Assembly: GCA_900541555.1 (NCBI GenBank)
Contig: UQKE01000003.1
Coordinates: 1 to 64,000 of the forward strand
Direction of reading: 5' to 3'
From: an uncultured Porphyromonadaceae bacterium
Lineage (GTDB): Bacteria; Bacteroidota; Bacteroidia; Bacteroidales; Muribaculaceae
Length of the DNA: 64,000 nucleotides
Positions 42,070 through 50,468 of the stretch are shown piece after piece. The translations under genes were made by a program, and so were the position numbers. Below the pieces are notes generated by a model. That model made no database searches. It was not told the origin of the DNA and saw only the letters and a program-made list of their open reading frames with translations. How positions within the stretch are numbered: position 1 is the first letter of the stretch; each line of letters begins with the position of its first letter.

Positions 42070-43530
42070 TTATTTCTTTTTGTTGCGAGCAATGCGAGCT
42101 TGCAATTCCCAAGTACGGATACGATCTTTATAAAGGTTGTGACCGTTCATTTTCACAACATCGAGCGATGCGTCGGAATTGTCTTCCCAACGACGGCAAA
42201 GGTACACGACATCGTAAACGCGGCCGATTTGATATTCACGCGAAATATTCAAGCCGAGCGCATAGTCTTCGCCATAGCTGGTGTTGGGCACCTTCACTTC
42301 GCGCAAAACCGGCGTGTAGAACGCACGCGGCGCGCCAAGTCCGTTGATACGCAATGCGTTGTTGCGGCCGTTGTCGGGAGTCCATTCTTTATGGTCGATA
42401 ATACCCGGAGCAATCATGTTCATGTTGAAGTCTGTCATCATATACGTGCCGACTACCATTGCGCAATTTTGCTCATAGAAAGCATTGACCATCGTCGTCA
42501 AAGTGTTTTCATCTTTGTAGACATCGTCGCTGTCGAGCTGTATCGCGAATTTGCCGCATTTCGGATGATGAACGCCGGCATTCCAGCAACCGCCGATACC
42601 CAAATCGTTGCGTTCCGGAACGATATGAATCAACCGTTCGTCATCTTTAAACTCATCGATAGCCTCCGTCGTGCCGTCGGTAGAATGGTTGTCGATGACA
42701 ATCAAATTGAACTTGAAGTTTGTCTTTTGGCTCAAAACCGACTTGATGGCATCGCGAATCGTGCGGATGCGGTTGCGCACCGGAATAATCACAGATGCTT
42801 CATATTCGAAATCGCCGGCATTGAATTCAATCTTTTTGAATTTCGGCTCCAAATATCCGCCTACGGCTTTCAAATGCTCCGTGCAAGCTGCTTCCATTTC
42901 AATTTGCACGCCGCGATTTTTCGGATCTACGTAGTCGAAAATCTTTTCGCCGCTCTTGCGCGTGTCGAGTTCGACATCGGAATAGAGATATTCATTGATA
43001 TGAACCAAATCTGCATCTTCCGAAATTTTCAGGCGCACGTCGTAAAGCCCTGCGAAATCATAATCTTTCGTGATCCGCGCAACTGCTTTTTTCAATGCAG
43101 CCGCATTATACATCAAAACAGAGCCGAAATTGAAATCGTCGCGCAAACTTCCTTGTTGGTAATCGATCACCGGAGCATTGTTGCGCACGTCGCCGCTCAC
43201 ATTGTAATGGTCGGCATATACCATGCCGGCAGCCGAATCGTCGGCGATTTTCACCATGCGTTCGATTGCAAACATGCCAAATTCGAGCGTGTTGTGTTTC
43301 GTGTAAAGCAACACATAGTCGCAGTCGGCATGGGCAGCAATTTTCTTCATCGTGTCGCTGCTGTTCAGATTGCCAATCGAGATTTTCTCGCAACCGGCCA
43401 CTTCTCCGGTAGCCTCGGCACCTGCCAACAAATAAACTTTATGCACTAATTCGCAAGATTTCAATCCTGCAATGGTTTTCTCAGCTTGCGCTTCGTTCAA
43501 AAACGGAATAAAGCAATCAATTCTCTTCAT
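42070..43530 (-). CDS. GT2 family glycosyltransferase, two-domain
   Basis: 486 residues, soluble. The second half (about 245-470) is a clear GT-A/GT2 domain: ASVIIPVRNRIRTIRDAIKSVL, IDNHSTDGTTEAI and the metal-binding QLDSDDVY, then GEDYALGL near the acceptor site. The first half (1-240) also looks like a degenerate GT-A fold (FIPFLNEAQAEKTIAGL; YVLLYTKHN; DFNFGSVLMYN). No membrane helix. The sugar donor is unknown. It sits 12 bases before the DUF4922 gene; the two may form a pathway that makes and uses one activated sugar. Confidence 0.82.
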   Translation of the reverse strand: MKRIDCFIPFLNEAQAEKTIAGLKSCELVHKVYLLAGAEATGEVAGCEKISIGNLNSSDTMKKIAAHADCDYVLLYTKHNTLEFGMFAIERMVKIADDSAAGMVYADHYNVSGDVRNNAPVIDYQQGSLRDDFNFGSVLMYNAAALKKAVARITKDYDFAGLYDVRLKISEDADLVHINEYLYSDVELDTRKSGEKIFDYVDPKNRGVQIEMEAACTEHLKAVGGYLEPKFKKIEFNAGDFEYEASVIIPVRNRIRTIRDAIKSVLSQKTNFKFNLIVIDNHSTDGTTEAIDEFKDDERLIHIVPERNDLGIGGCWNAGVHHPKCGKFAIQLDSDDVYKDENTLTTMVNAFYEQNCAMVVGTYMMTDFNMNMIAPGIIDHKEWTPDNGRNNALRINGLGAPRAFYTPVLREVKVPNTSYGEDYALGLNISREYQIGRVYDVVYLCRRWEDNSDASLDVVKMNGHNLYKDRIRTWELQARIARNKKK

Positions 43531-43577
43531 AAGTATAACATTTTTATTAGTTTGTTCTATGTCAGGTTAATCCTCTC

Positions 43578-46574
43578 TTATTTTGCACTGAAAAACGACA
43601 ACACTTGTTGCATCAAAGCGTCGCGAGCGTCGCTTTCTTTGATAGTTTCAAACGGGAATCCGACAATGCATGTTTTGTAATTGTCGAATTGGTTGACCAC
43701 AGCGGCAGGAATGTTGTTTTCCGTATAACGCATCAAAACGCATCCTTTTTCCTTGTCGGCAGGTATCAAGCCGTCGGGCGACTCTATCGAATAGAAATCG
43801 CTGTTCAATTCCGACATGAAATTCATCGTCAGGTGCCCGAATTCAGGGAAATAAGTCGGCACAAGGCGTGCGCAGCCTTCAACAGTGGCTTGGCCCACGC
43901 GCCATTGATACCCAAGCACGCCGGACACGAATTCGCGTGTAGCATCGTCGGAATATTCATTATCCCACACGTCGGTAGCCACATACGAGCCGGTAATCAA
44001 AAGATTGCCGCCGTTTTCGCAATATTTTTTAAGCGCGCTTTGCAATGCCGGCGTATAGATTCTGTAACGATTCGGCTTTTCGCCACGGCCGAGCACTGTT
44101 TCTTTTTGCTTGCCGAAAATCATATCGGCATATTTGTATTTCGTCATGTCGACCATGCCATTTTCCACCGATGCCGTGCTTGCCGAAACAAACGAGTATC
44201 CGGCCTTCATGATCGACACGCCGTGCATGTAGGGATAGTCAAACACATTTCCTGCAATCGTCTTGTCCTCGTAGTTTGCACGACTTGCGCCGAAACCGGC
44301 AGAATCGTCGTCGAACCATGGCAATTTGCGACGGAATTCAAACATGTCGCCAATATAATTAATGTCTACCATGTAAGGCACGCCTCTGTCGCGTTCGCTC
44401 CAGAATCCGGCCATCGCGCCGGAATCGAACGAATCGGGAGCCGCAATGCGCGTGAAACCGTTCACGACAAGCACATCGCCTTTCGAGCCGGCAGCTTCGC
44501 CCAATGCAAGAATTTCAGACGGGAAACTCAAACCGCCGTCGTTGGCAGCAACAATTTGGTAACTATGGATTTCGTTGTCGGATATTTGCACGGTATATTC
44601 CGGCGTTTCCGTCACGGCAATGCGGCTGAATGCGCCATCGCCCACTCTTTCATAGACCACGAAACTTGTCGCGTCGGCACGATCACACAACGTGTCGGCT
44701 GTCGCTTTCCAAGCCAAACGGTATTCGCCGTCTTTCACTTTCGTAATAGAGAAGCTGTTCACAGGAAGCGGCTGAATCATATAGTCCTCGCGGCCTTCCT
44801 TTGCAGCGAAAAATTCCACCATGCCTTTATAAATGGCGCGGCTCACGGTGAAACGGAACGTCGGATCCAAGCCATAGCGCATGTCGGCAAAATTCTGGTG
44901 CGACAATAACTCCAACAACATTGCCGGAACTTCCGGAACTCGCGCTTCGAAATAGGAAGCATCCCACATGCCGCGGCGAGTCCAATTCGAATCGTATTGC
45001 GCACGCACGTCGTTGACGATATTGGTCATCACATAATCCGTGAGCTGGCGAGAATTGACACGTTCTGTTCCGTTCACATACTTTCCGCCATGGTCATAAT
45101 AGATGCCCAACGAACCGATGATGGAATCGTCCATTGTCGTTCCCGCATCCGAGTGGAATGCAAACGACAAATCCACAGGGATGTTCAAACCCTCACGGTC
45201 GGGAAGGACGGACGAACCGCCGGCGAGGTAGTTCACCCACAAGCCGCGGCAACGATAGTCGTCGGTATAATCGTTCACGCCTTCCGAAGGAGAGTAGACA
45301 GAGTCGGGCATGCCGGCCCATTGCAACCAATAGCGTGCTGCTTCCGTATAGCGCGGATAACCGCTCAATTGATATTCGCTTTTAATGCGCGATTCTGTCG
45401 TTTCTGCTTTCTTATTGTATTCCGAACTTTTCACGTTGGCCATCACCACATCGGGAGCCTTGCGCTCGATATTGCCATAGCCGCCACCCACTTTCACGGC
45501 ATCGGCTGTGACGATTGCGCCTTTTTTCGATGATTTGTTCGACAAGGACACGATCGCTTGCTTGCCGGCTTTGAAATAGAAATGTCCGAGATAAATCCAT
45601 GTGCCGCCGCCCATTTTCTGGTTCACACGGAATTGGCGGTCGCCGGACGCTTCATGCACGGTATAAAGCGCATCGACCGTGCTTTCCGGAAGCGTTGCGT
45701 AGGATACATAAACAGCATATTTCCCCGCCTTGGGAATATCGGCAGTCCAAGATGCTTCCGACACCGATTCGCCTTTCGTCGTTTTTACCTGACGATACGT
45801 CCCGTCGGCAAACGGGTTTTCGAAGTCGCGATATGCCGCTTTTTTATAAGCAAATCCCGTAGAACCGGCGTTCCATGCTTGTTCGCCATCCGATTCCGAA
45901 TAGCCTTGCACTGCCACTCCGCCATCATTGTCGATGATTATTTCCACCGGATTGATATCGCGCTCGCGCGGGCTCATCACATACGCGCCGGCATTCTCAA
46001 GCATCGGCATCAAGAAAGGCATCACGAAACTCTGCGTGTAGAGGTCTTCCACGGTTTGGAAGTCGCGTGCACGTTGCCATTCCCAACGGTCTTCTTTCGG
46101 CTCGAAATAAAAGCCGTGGCTTTGCCACATCGCTATGATTTTGCCGTCAAGCCCCTTTTTCGGATGGCGCAATTCGTCCATCGCATAGACAAACGGCTCT
46201 TTTTCTTTCTTCTTCACATACTTTGCGTCGGCGTCGATATACAATTCTTCCACCGGCCGGCCAAGCACCGTCACTTCGACATCGTAATCGCCACCCAAAA
46301 TGGCAGAAATGCCGGTTTTCACCTTTTCGGTGTATTCTTCCAAAGAAGGAACATAACCGTACACTTCGTTCATGTCGATTTTGACTCTCGACTTGCCGGC
46401 ATCGACCATTGCTGTGTCGACACCAACTTTCCCGATCTGCAAATGAGCCGGTTTCACTTCGTTCATCATACGCTCGATCGACGAGCAAACAGACTGATCA
46501 ATAGGCTTGTACTCTGCGCGAACACATGCAACAGAACACATGAATGCCACTGTAAATAATGCTATCTTATGCAC
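43578..46574 (-). CDS. large secreted amidase-like protein with golvesin C-terminal-like domain
   Basis: 998 residues. It begins at a GTG (no ATG fits before the signal peptide HKIALFTVAFMCSVACVRA). Two segments resemble a split Amidase_3 fold: KIIAMWQSHGFYF near residue 145 and, later, FAFHSDAGTT and VPEVPAMLLELLSHQNF, the region that in N-acetylmuramoyl-L-alanine amidases holds the zinc His and catalytic Glu. Between them lies a golvesin/xanthan-lyase-like beta domain (YRQVKTTKGESVSEASWT; GGGTWIYLGHFYFKAG), followed by a fibronectin-like part. Bacteroides homologs are often labelled xanthan lyase. First gene of the 11-gene run, so a secreted peptidoglycan-processing role fits. Confidence 0.7.
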   Translation of the reverse strand: MHKIALFTVAFMCSVACVRAEYKPIDQSVCSSIERMMNEVKPAHLQIGKVGVDTAMVDAGKSRVKIDMNEVYGYVPSLEEYTEKVKTGISAILGGDYDVEVTVLGRPVEELYIDADAKYVKKKEKEPFVYAMDELRHPKKGLDGKIIAMWQSHGFYFEPKEDRWEWQRARDFQTVEDLYTQSFVMPFLMPMLENAGAYVMSPRERDINPVEIIIDNDGGVAVQGYSESDGEQAWNAGSTGFAYKKAAYRDFENPFADGTYRQVKTTKGESVSEASWTADIPKAGKYAVYVSYATLPESTVDALYTVHEASGDRQFRVNQKMGGGTWIYLGHFYFKAGKQAIVSLSNKSSKKGAIVTADAVKVGGGYGNIERKAPDVVMANVKSSEYNKKAETTESRIKSEYQLSGYPRYTEAARYWLQWAGMPDSVYSPSEGVNDYTDDYRCRGLWVNYLAGGSSVLPDREGLNIPVDLSFAFHSDAGTTMDDSIIGSLGIYYDHGGKYVNGTERVNSRQLTDYVMTNIVNDVRAQYDSNWTRRGMWDASYFEARVPEVPAMLLELLSHQNFADMRYGLDPTFRFTVSRAIYKGMVEFFAAKEGREDYMIQPLPVNSFSITKVKDGEYRLAWKATADTLCDRADATSFVVYERVGDGAFSRIAVTETPEYTVQISDNEIHSYQIVAANDGGLSFPSEILALGEAAGSKGDVLVVNGFTRIAAPDSFDSGAMAGFWSERDRGVPYMVDINYIGDMFEFRRKLPWFDDDSAGFGASRANYEDKTIAGNVFDYPYMHGVSIMKAGYSFVSASTASVENGMVDMTKYKYADMIFGKQKETVLGRGEKPNRYRIYTPALQSALKKYCENGGNLLITGSYVATDVWDNEYSDDATREFVSGVLGYQWRVGQATVEGCARLVPTYFPEFGHLTMNFMSELNSDFYSIESPDGLIPADKEKGCVLMRYTENNIPAAVVNQFDNYKTCIVGFPFETIKESDARDALMQQVLSFFSAK

Positions 46575-46614
46575 AGTTTTAGAGTTTTAAAGTACTTATT
46601 TTTTGACTATTTAG

Positions 46615-46622
46615 CAAAATTA
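46615..46622 (-). promoter_or_regulatory. -7 element of the MurNAc-salvage operon
   Basis: The minus strand reads TAATTTTG, exact for TAnnTTTG, about 40 bases before the GTG of the first gene. A TTG at the usual distance is not evident, so the promoter may need an activator. Confidence 0.5.
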
Positions 46623-46710
46623 CTACAATCCGGTTATTCACGAAAAAATTCTTTAACACAAAACCGGATTTTAAATATTTTTTAATATTCAAAAACACTG
46701 TTTTGGCAAC

Positions 46711-46862
46711 CGTGCGGAAACGCGTCGCCGCACCGACAGCGACATTGGGAGCGTCCGCGCTCATGCATGGGTAGTGATACCAACATAATCCGCAAGGATT
46801 ATACGCTACCAAATGATGCAAATCGAGCACAGAAGCGCCAAACTTGTTTAGGCGATTACGCC
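46711..46862. other. hairpin-rich intergenic block, possible structured RNA or repeat
   Basis: Four hairpins in 152 bases on the plus strand: GTGCGG/CCGCAC (46712-46733), GAGCG-TCCG-CGCTC (46749-46762), a compound stem GGTAG...CTACC (46770-46810) enclosing ATAATCC-GCAA-GGATTAT with a GNRA-type loop, and GGCG-ATTA-CGCC (46851-46862). It is GC-rich inside an AT-rich gap. The orientation is unknown and it matches no RNA family I recognise. Confidence 0.4.
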
Positions 46863-46925
46863 GAGATGTTGCTCATTTTATACAAAACACCAAGCAAATT
46901 TCAACCATAGGCCGTTACCGAACAC

Positions 46926-46980
46926 CTCCGCCTGCGGCACTTCCCCTATCCGCTCTACCGCGCGCCAGAGGAGGGCATTG
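46926..46980 (+). repeat. dispersed intergenic repeat, copy C
   Basis: Shares CGCCTGCGGCAC, TCCCCTATCCGC, GCGCG and CAGAGGAGG with copy A in the same order and orientation. The central palindrome is degraded here (CCGCTCTACCGCGCG), and similarity stops after GGGCATTG. Confidence 0.55.
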
Positions 46981-47055
46981 CAACACAGCCACAAACTCAT
47001 AAAATACAAAATAGAAAAGTTGCGGCCCTCAACTCTCAGCCCATAACCCATCTGC

Positions 47056-47093
47056 ATAAAAAAAGAAGGTGCGTTTTTTCGACACACCTTCTT
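47056..47093 (-). terminator. intrinsic terminator of the phosphodiester glycosidase-amidase operon
   Basis: Minus strand: AAGAAGGTG / CACCTTCTT (9 pairs) with a 13-base loop and a T7 tract, 23 bases past the stop of the T9SS amidase. Confidence 0.9.
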
Positions 47094-47115
47094 CAAATTT
47101 ATTCAATCCGGCTTT

Positions 47116-49530
47116 TTAATGCCGCACGATCACTTGCTTCGTCGAGAATCCGTCTGTCACATAAACCTTGGCGATATAAACGCCGTTGGCCACTTCCGAC
47201 ACATTGAGCACATTGCCTGCTGCCGAAGCCACGACACGTCCGTCCATTGAAATCAATTCAATGCCGGCGATATGGCGGTCGGCGTTGGCAATCAGCAATT
47301 CGGAAGCCGGATTCGGATACATGCGCAATCCCGCGATTTGAATATCGGCTACGCCGGCATCTTCTGCCGCGCCGATTGCAGCCTTGTCGACATAAACATC
47401 GCCTTTCTTGCCGCAAACCTCGCCGGTCTGTTCAATTTCCAATCCCGACAAAGTCCATTCGCCTTCGCCAATTTCGGCAAGGGAGATTTTCCGATTTTGC
47501 CATCCGAGAAAATCCAAATTGCAAACAGTCACCGTTTTTTCTTCCGAACCGTTGACAAACACAGCATTCAGCTTGTTGCAGCTCAAATCGCCATACACTT
47601 TCAGCATCAACATGTTGTCGTTTGTGAAAGCAGTTGCCGGAGCTGTCGCAAATTTATATGCGGCAACGCCGTCTTGCGCGTTGGCAAACGCATAAGAAAG
47701 TTTATACGACGAAGTGCCTTCCAGCTTCGTTGCCGTATTGCGCGCGGCAGACAACGATGCGCATCCCGCCGAAGCTGATTCATCGGCTGCCAGCAGATCT
47801 GTCGCGTCGAATGCTTCCACCGGAGTGACAGGGACATCGTCCAATGCCGCATCCACTGCTGTGAATTGATAGCTGAACGGTGCAGCAATCTTGATTCCAA
47901 ATTCGTCGCACATATCGGCTCCCACGTTTACCGTATAAGTTTCGCCGATTGTAAAGTCTTTCGAGAATTTTATTTGGAAATACCCATAGTCATCCCCCGT
48001 CTTGCTGTATTTGCGCGAACGGGCATTATAACCGACTTTCGTGCCTTTCGAATCTGTTACCGTCACATTGTTTTCAAAACCTTGAGAGTTAAGCTGATGC
48101 GGGAAACGGAATTCCAAAACAGGCGCATCATAGTGTACAAGCGCATCTTTCGGCGGATTCATCGCCAAAATTTCAAACGTGTTGTAATCGCTTGTCTTAA
48201 ACGAGAATTCAAAATCGTTTTCCATTTTCATGCCGGCCGGATGCATGGCGTCCTTGCCAAGGCGAACGGTATAGACCGTATTCGTCTCATAGGCTCTCGC
48301 CGGTTCAAACACAAGACGATATTGCGAATCTTCCCAACGCAACGCTCCGTCGACCGCAGGCGTAATGGAGAAATTATTTTCCACCGATTCGGTATCCATG
48401 TCCCAATTGAATTCGAGCACGATAGGCGTATTGCAAGGCAATGCCTCGTCGCCTTCCGCCCAAACCGGAGAATACGACACGACTTCGGGAGGCGTGTTGC
48501 GAATGCGGCTCATCGCCACATTGTTGTAAGTTACTTCGTTTGCCGTCACGACAACGTCGCTTTCATACGGTTCGTATTCCGGATGCGAAACTTTCACCGT
48601 GTAGGATCCCGGAGCGACATTCTTAAACAGATAAACGCCATTGAAAAGCGCATCGGTCTCATACGTGTCGACAACCGACCCTCCGGCATTCAGCAATTCG
48701 ACAGTGGCTCCGCAAATCGGTTTCTGCTCGTCGTGTCCGAAGAACCAGCCATTGTAGATCGATTCCGTGCGGATCAAGCGGTTGTCGTAGATTGCGCCGC
48801 CGACAACGCCCGTCGTGAATTTTTCAGGCGTTTCGAAATATTCCATCACTGCTTTCGTGAAGTGGTAGGCTTCGAGCCAGCAAAAATCGTTATTCAGCAA
48901 GCGATATGTTTCGGGAATATAGTCGTGGTACGAACCTTCCGACAACATGCCCGGCACTGTCAATTTGCGCAATACGCCAAGGCCTACACCAACGCCCCAA
49001 TCATAAAAATCATAGTCGCCGGCAAGCCATTGCGATTCGCTCGACCAAGAAGTGATGCGGTTTTCGAGCAAATGCTTGTTCAAAATGCCCGACATCACTT
49101 TTGCTTCAGGGCTCACCGGATCGTCCGTGAATCCGCGATAAAGCATCAACGGTTGGTTTTTCTTTGCCGATGTGCCCGTGGCATTGCTATGAATGGAGAA
49201 AAAGAAATCTGCTGCATAAGCATTAGCTTCATAACCGATTTCGTGCAAATCGCGATCGTCTTCGGTCGTATTGGTCGTGCGCGACATCATCACGTTTGCC
49301 CCGAAACTTTCGAGCATGTCGCGAAGGTCAAGCCCTTTCACCAAATTGCTGTTGGATTCCCAAAAACCATTCGGATCTTGATTGGTAAACGGAGGCACTT
49401 CCACCCAACGGTCGTCGGAATCGTGCCCGCCGTGGCCGGGGTTGACGTAAATTTTCAAATCTTTCATGTCGGCGGCATTCACACAAACCGATGCAGCCAA
49501 ACCCAATAATAATATACTTAGCTTTTTCAT
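47116..49530 (-). CDS. T9SS-exported N-acetylmuramoyl-L-alanine amidase
   Basis: 804 residues. Signal peptide (cleavage near SVCVNA). The Amidase_3 domain (about 24-240) has NPGHGGHDSDD with the first zinc His, ESNSNLVKGLDLRDMLE with the Glu ligand, FFSIHSNATG with the second His, and GMLSEGSYHD with the catalytic Glu. Then a carboxypeptidase-regulatory-like Ig domain (about 280-345) and two Big_5/Ig-like domains. The last 75 residues are a type A T9SS sorting domain (RMYPNPASELL...GVYIAKVYV). It should cut the MurNAc-L-Ala bond of peptidoglycan outside the cell. Confidence 0.88.
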   Translation of the reverse strand: MKKLSILLLGLAASVCVNAADMKDLKIYVNPGHGGHDSDDRWVEVPPFTNQDPNGFWESNSNLVKGLDLRDMLESFGANVMMSRTTNTTEDDRDLHEIGYEANAYAADFFFSIHSNATGTSAKKNQPLMLYRGFTDDPVSPEAKVMSGILNKHLLENRITSWSSESQWLAGDYDFYDWGVGVGLGVLRKLTVPGMLSEGSYHDYIPETYRLLNNDFCWLEAYHFTKAVMEYFETPEKFTTGVVGGAIYDNRLIRTESIYNGWFFGHDEQKPICGATVELLNAGGSVVDTYETDALFNGVYLFKNVAPGSYTVKVSHPEYEPYESDVVVTANEVTYNNVAMSRIRNTPPEVVSYSPVWAEGDEALPCNTPIVLEFNWDMDTESVENNFSITPAVDGALRWEDSQYRLVFEPARAYETNTVYTVRLGKDAMHPAGMKMENDFEFSFKTSDYNTFEILAMNPPKDALVHYDAPVLEFRFPHQLNSQGFENNVTVTDSKGTKVGYNARSRKYSKTGDDYGYFQIKFSKDFTIGETYTVNVGADMCDEFGIKIAAPFSYQFTAVDAALDDVPVTPVEAFDATDLLAADESASAGCASLSAARNTATKLEGTSSYKLSYAFANAQDGVAAYKFATAPATAFTNDNMLMLKVYGDLSCNKLNAVFVNGSEEKTVTVCNLDFLGWQNRKISLAEIGEGEWTLSGLEIEQTGEVCGKKGDVYVDKAAIGAAEDAGVADIQIAGLRMYPNPASELLIANADRHIAGIELISMDGRVVASAAGNVLNVSEVANGVYIAKVYVTDGFSTKQVIVRH

Positions 49531-49545
49531 AATTGTGCAAATGTT

Positions 49546-50448
49546 TTATTTGATGTTCAACTCCATGACAAACAACCGTCCGTCAATCGTGTTATATACA
49601 ATCCGCTTTCCGTCGGCAGATGCCGTCGGGTTCATCGTCATGGCTTCCGGTTTAGTCAAAGCCTGCTTGAAAGAGCCGTCGGCTTTCAAAAGCATGATTT
49701 GGCAAGATTCGTATTGATGCCCGTCGTTCGTCGCATTTTCTGCCACCACATAATCGTTGCCCATCCATTTCGGAGCCACATATTTCCCAAGATCGGCAAG
49801 CAAATTGCCGTCGAGATCGCACACGTAGGCGCCCTTCGCTCCGGCATAGAACAAAATCTTCTGTCCGTCGGGCGACAACGATGTCCACAAATAAGTGTAT
49901 TTCGTTTCCACCGGCGAGAAGCGTTTTTCAACGCCGTTGCGCACAACGACCAATTCCGCGCCTTGCGCATAAACGTAAGTGCCGCCGTTTTGTTTCGAAA
50001 CGACAGTGCGACCCTTGTCGCTCACAACGGCCAATCCGCCATCGATTGCCACCGGAGAACGCATCCCGCGAGCCTTTTCGGCCACAACGGCTGTTGTCTT
50101 TCCATCCAAAGAAGCACTCTTCATTTCGCGATAAACACGCATGTTTTCACGCGTTTGCGACATGAAATACACCGACTTCCCATCGCGAGAAAACACGGGA
50201 TCAAATCCTGCCATCTGGTCGTCGGAAAGACGCGTCACGACATCGTCTTGCATGTCGTACATCTTCAATCCCTTATAATTCGAAGCGGTAAATAGCACTT
50301 TTTGCCCATCGGCGCTAAGCACGGGGTTGTAAATGCCGCTTTCCACTCCTTTCAGCAATTGCTCGTGGCGAGTGATTGTCACCTCTTGTGCCGTTGCAAG
50401 AAGGCAACATGCCAAAGCAGCTGTCAAACATTTGAATCTCATAGTCAT
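49546..50448 (-). CDS. secreted PD40/TolB-like beta-propeller protein
   Basis: 300 residues with a signal peptide (about 1-20, LACCLLATA). Repeats of the PD40 type are visible: YNPVLSADGQKVLFTAS, FDPVFSRDGKSVYFMSQ, TSLSPDGQKILFYAG, NPTASADGKRIVYNT, each a propeller blade. No catalytic residues are recognised. A binding or scaffold role on the cell surface or in the periplasm is likely. It lies 15 bases before the amidase and 20 bases after the phosphodiester glycosidase. Confidence 0.82.
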   Translation of the reverse strand: MTMRFKCLTAALACCLLATAQEVTITRHEQLLKGVESGIYNPVLSADGQKVLFTASNYKGLKMYDMQDDVVTRLSDDQMAGFDPVFSRDGKSVYFMSQTRENMRVYREMKSASLDGKTTAVVAEKARGMRSPVAIDGGLAVVSDKGRTVVSKQNGGTYVYAQGAELVVVRNGVEKRFSPVETKYTYLWTSLSPDGQKILFYAGAKGAYVCDLDGNLLADLGKYVAPKWMGNDYVVAENATNDGHQYESCQIMLLKADGSFKQALTKPEAMTMNPTASADGKRIVYNTIDGRLFVMELNIK

Positions 50449-50468
50449 ATAAATTTTAGTTCGTATTT

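Larger units (their letters stand above)
46575..47115. other. intergenic region, 541 bases
   Basis: From left to right: the -7 box of the large amidase-like gene (46615-46622), an AT-rich stretch, a GC-rich hairpin block (46711-46862), copy C of the dispersed repeat (46926-46980), a short CAACTCTCAG-type word (47030-47050), and the terminator of the T9SS amidase gene (47056-47093). No credible protein gene; an 83-codon ORF over the hairpin block has no start or composition that supports it. Confidence 0.6.

Noticed and set aside
46579-46830. 83-codon ORF (minus) over the hairpin block
   Set aside because: No recognisable domain, overlaps the promoter of the downstream operon, and the second half is translation of AT-rich intergenic DNA. 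It could be a remnant of a gene, but this cannot be supported.
47866-49509. 547-residue open frame on the plus strand
   Set aside because: Shadow of the T9SS amidase on the opposite strand; no start context or domain.
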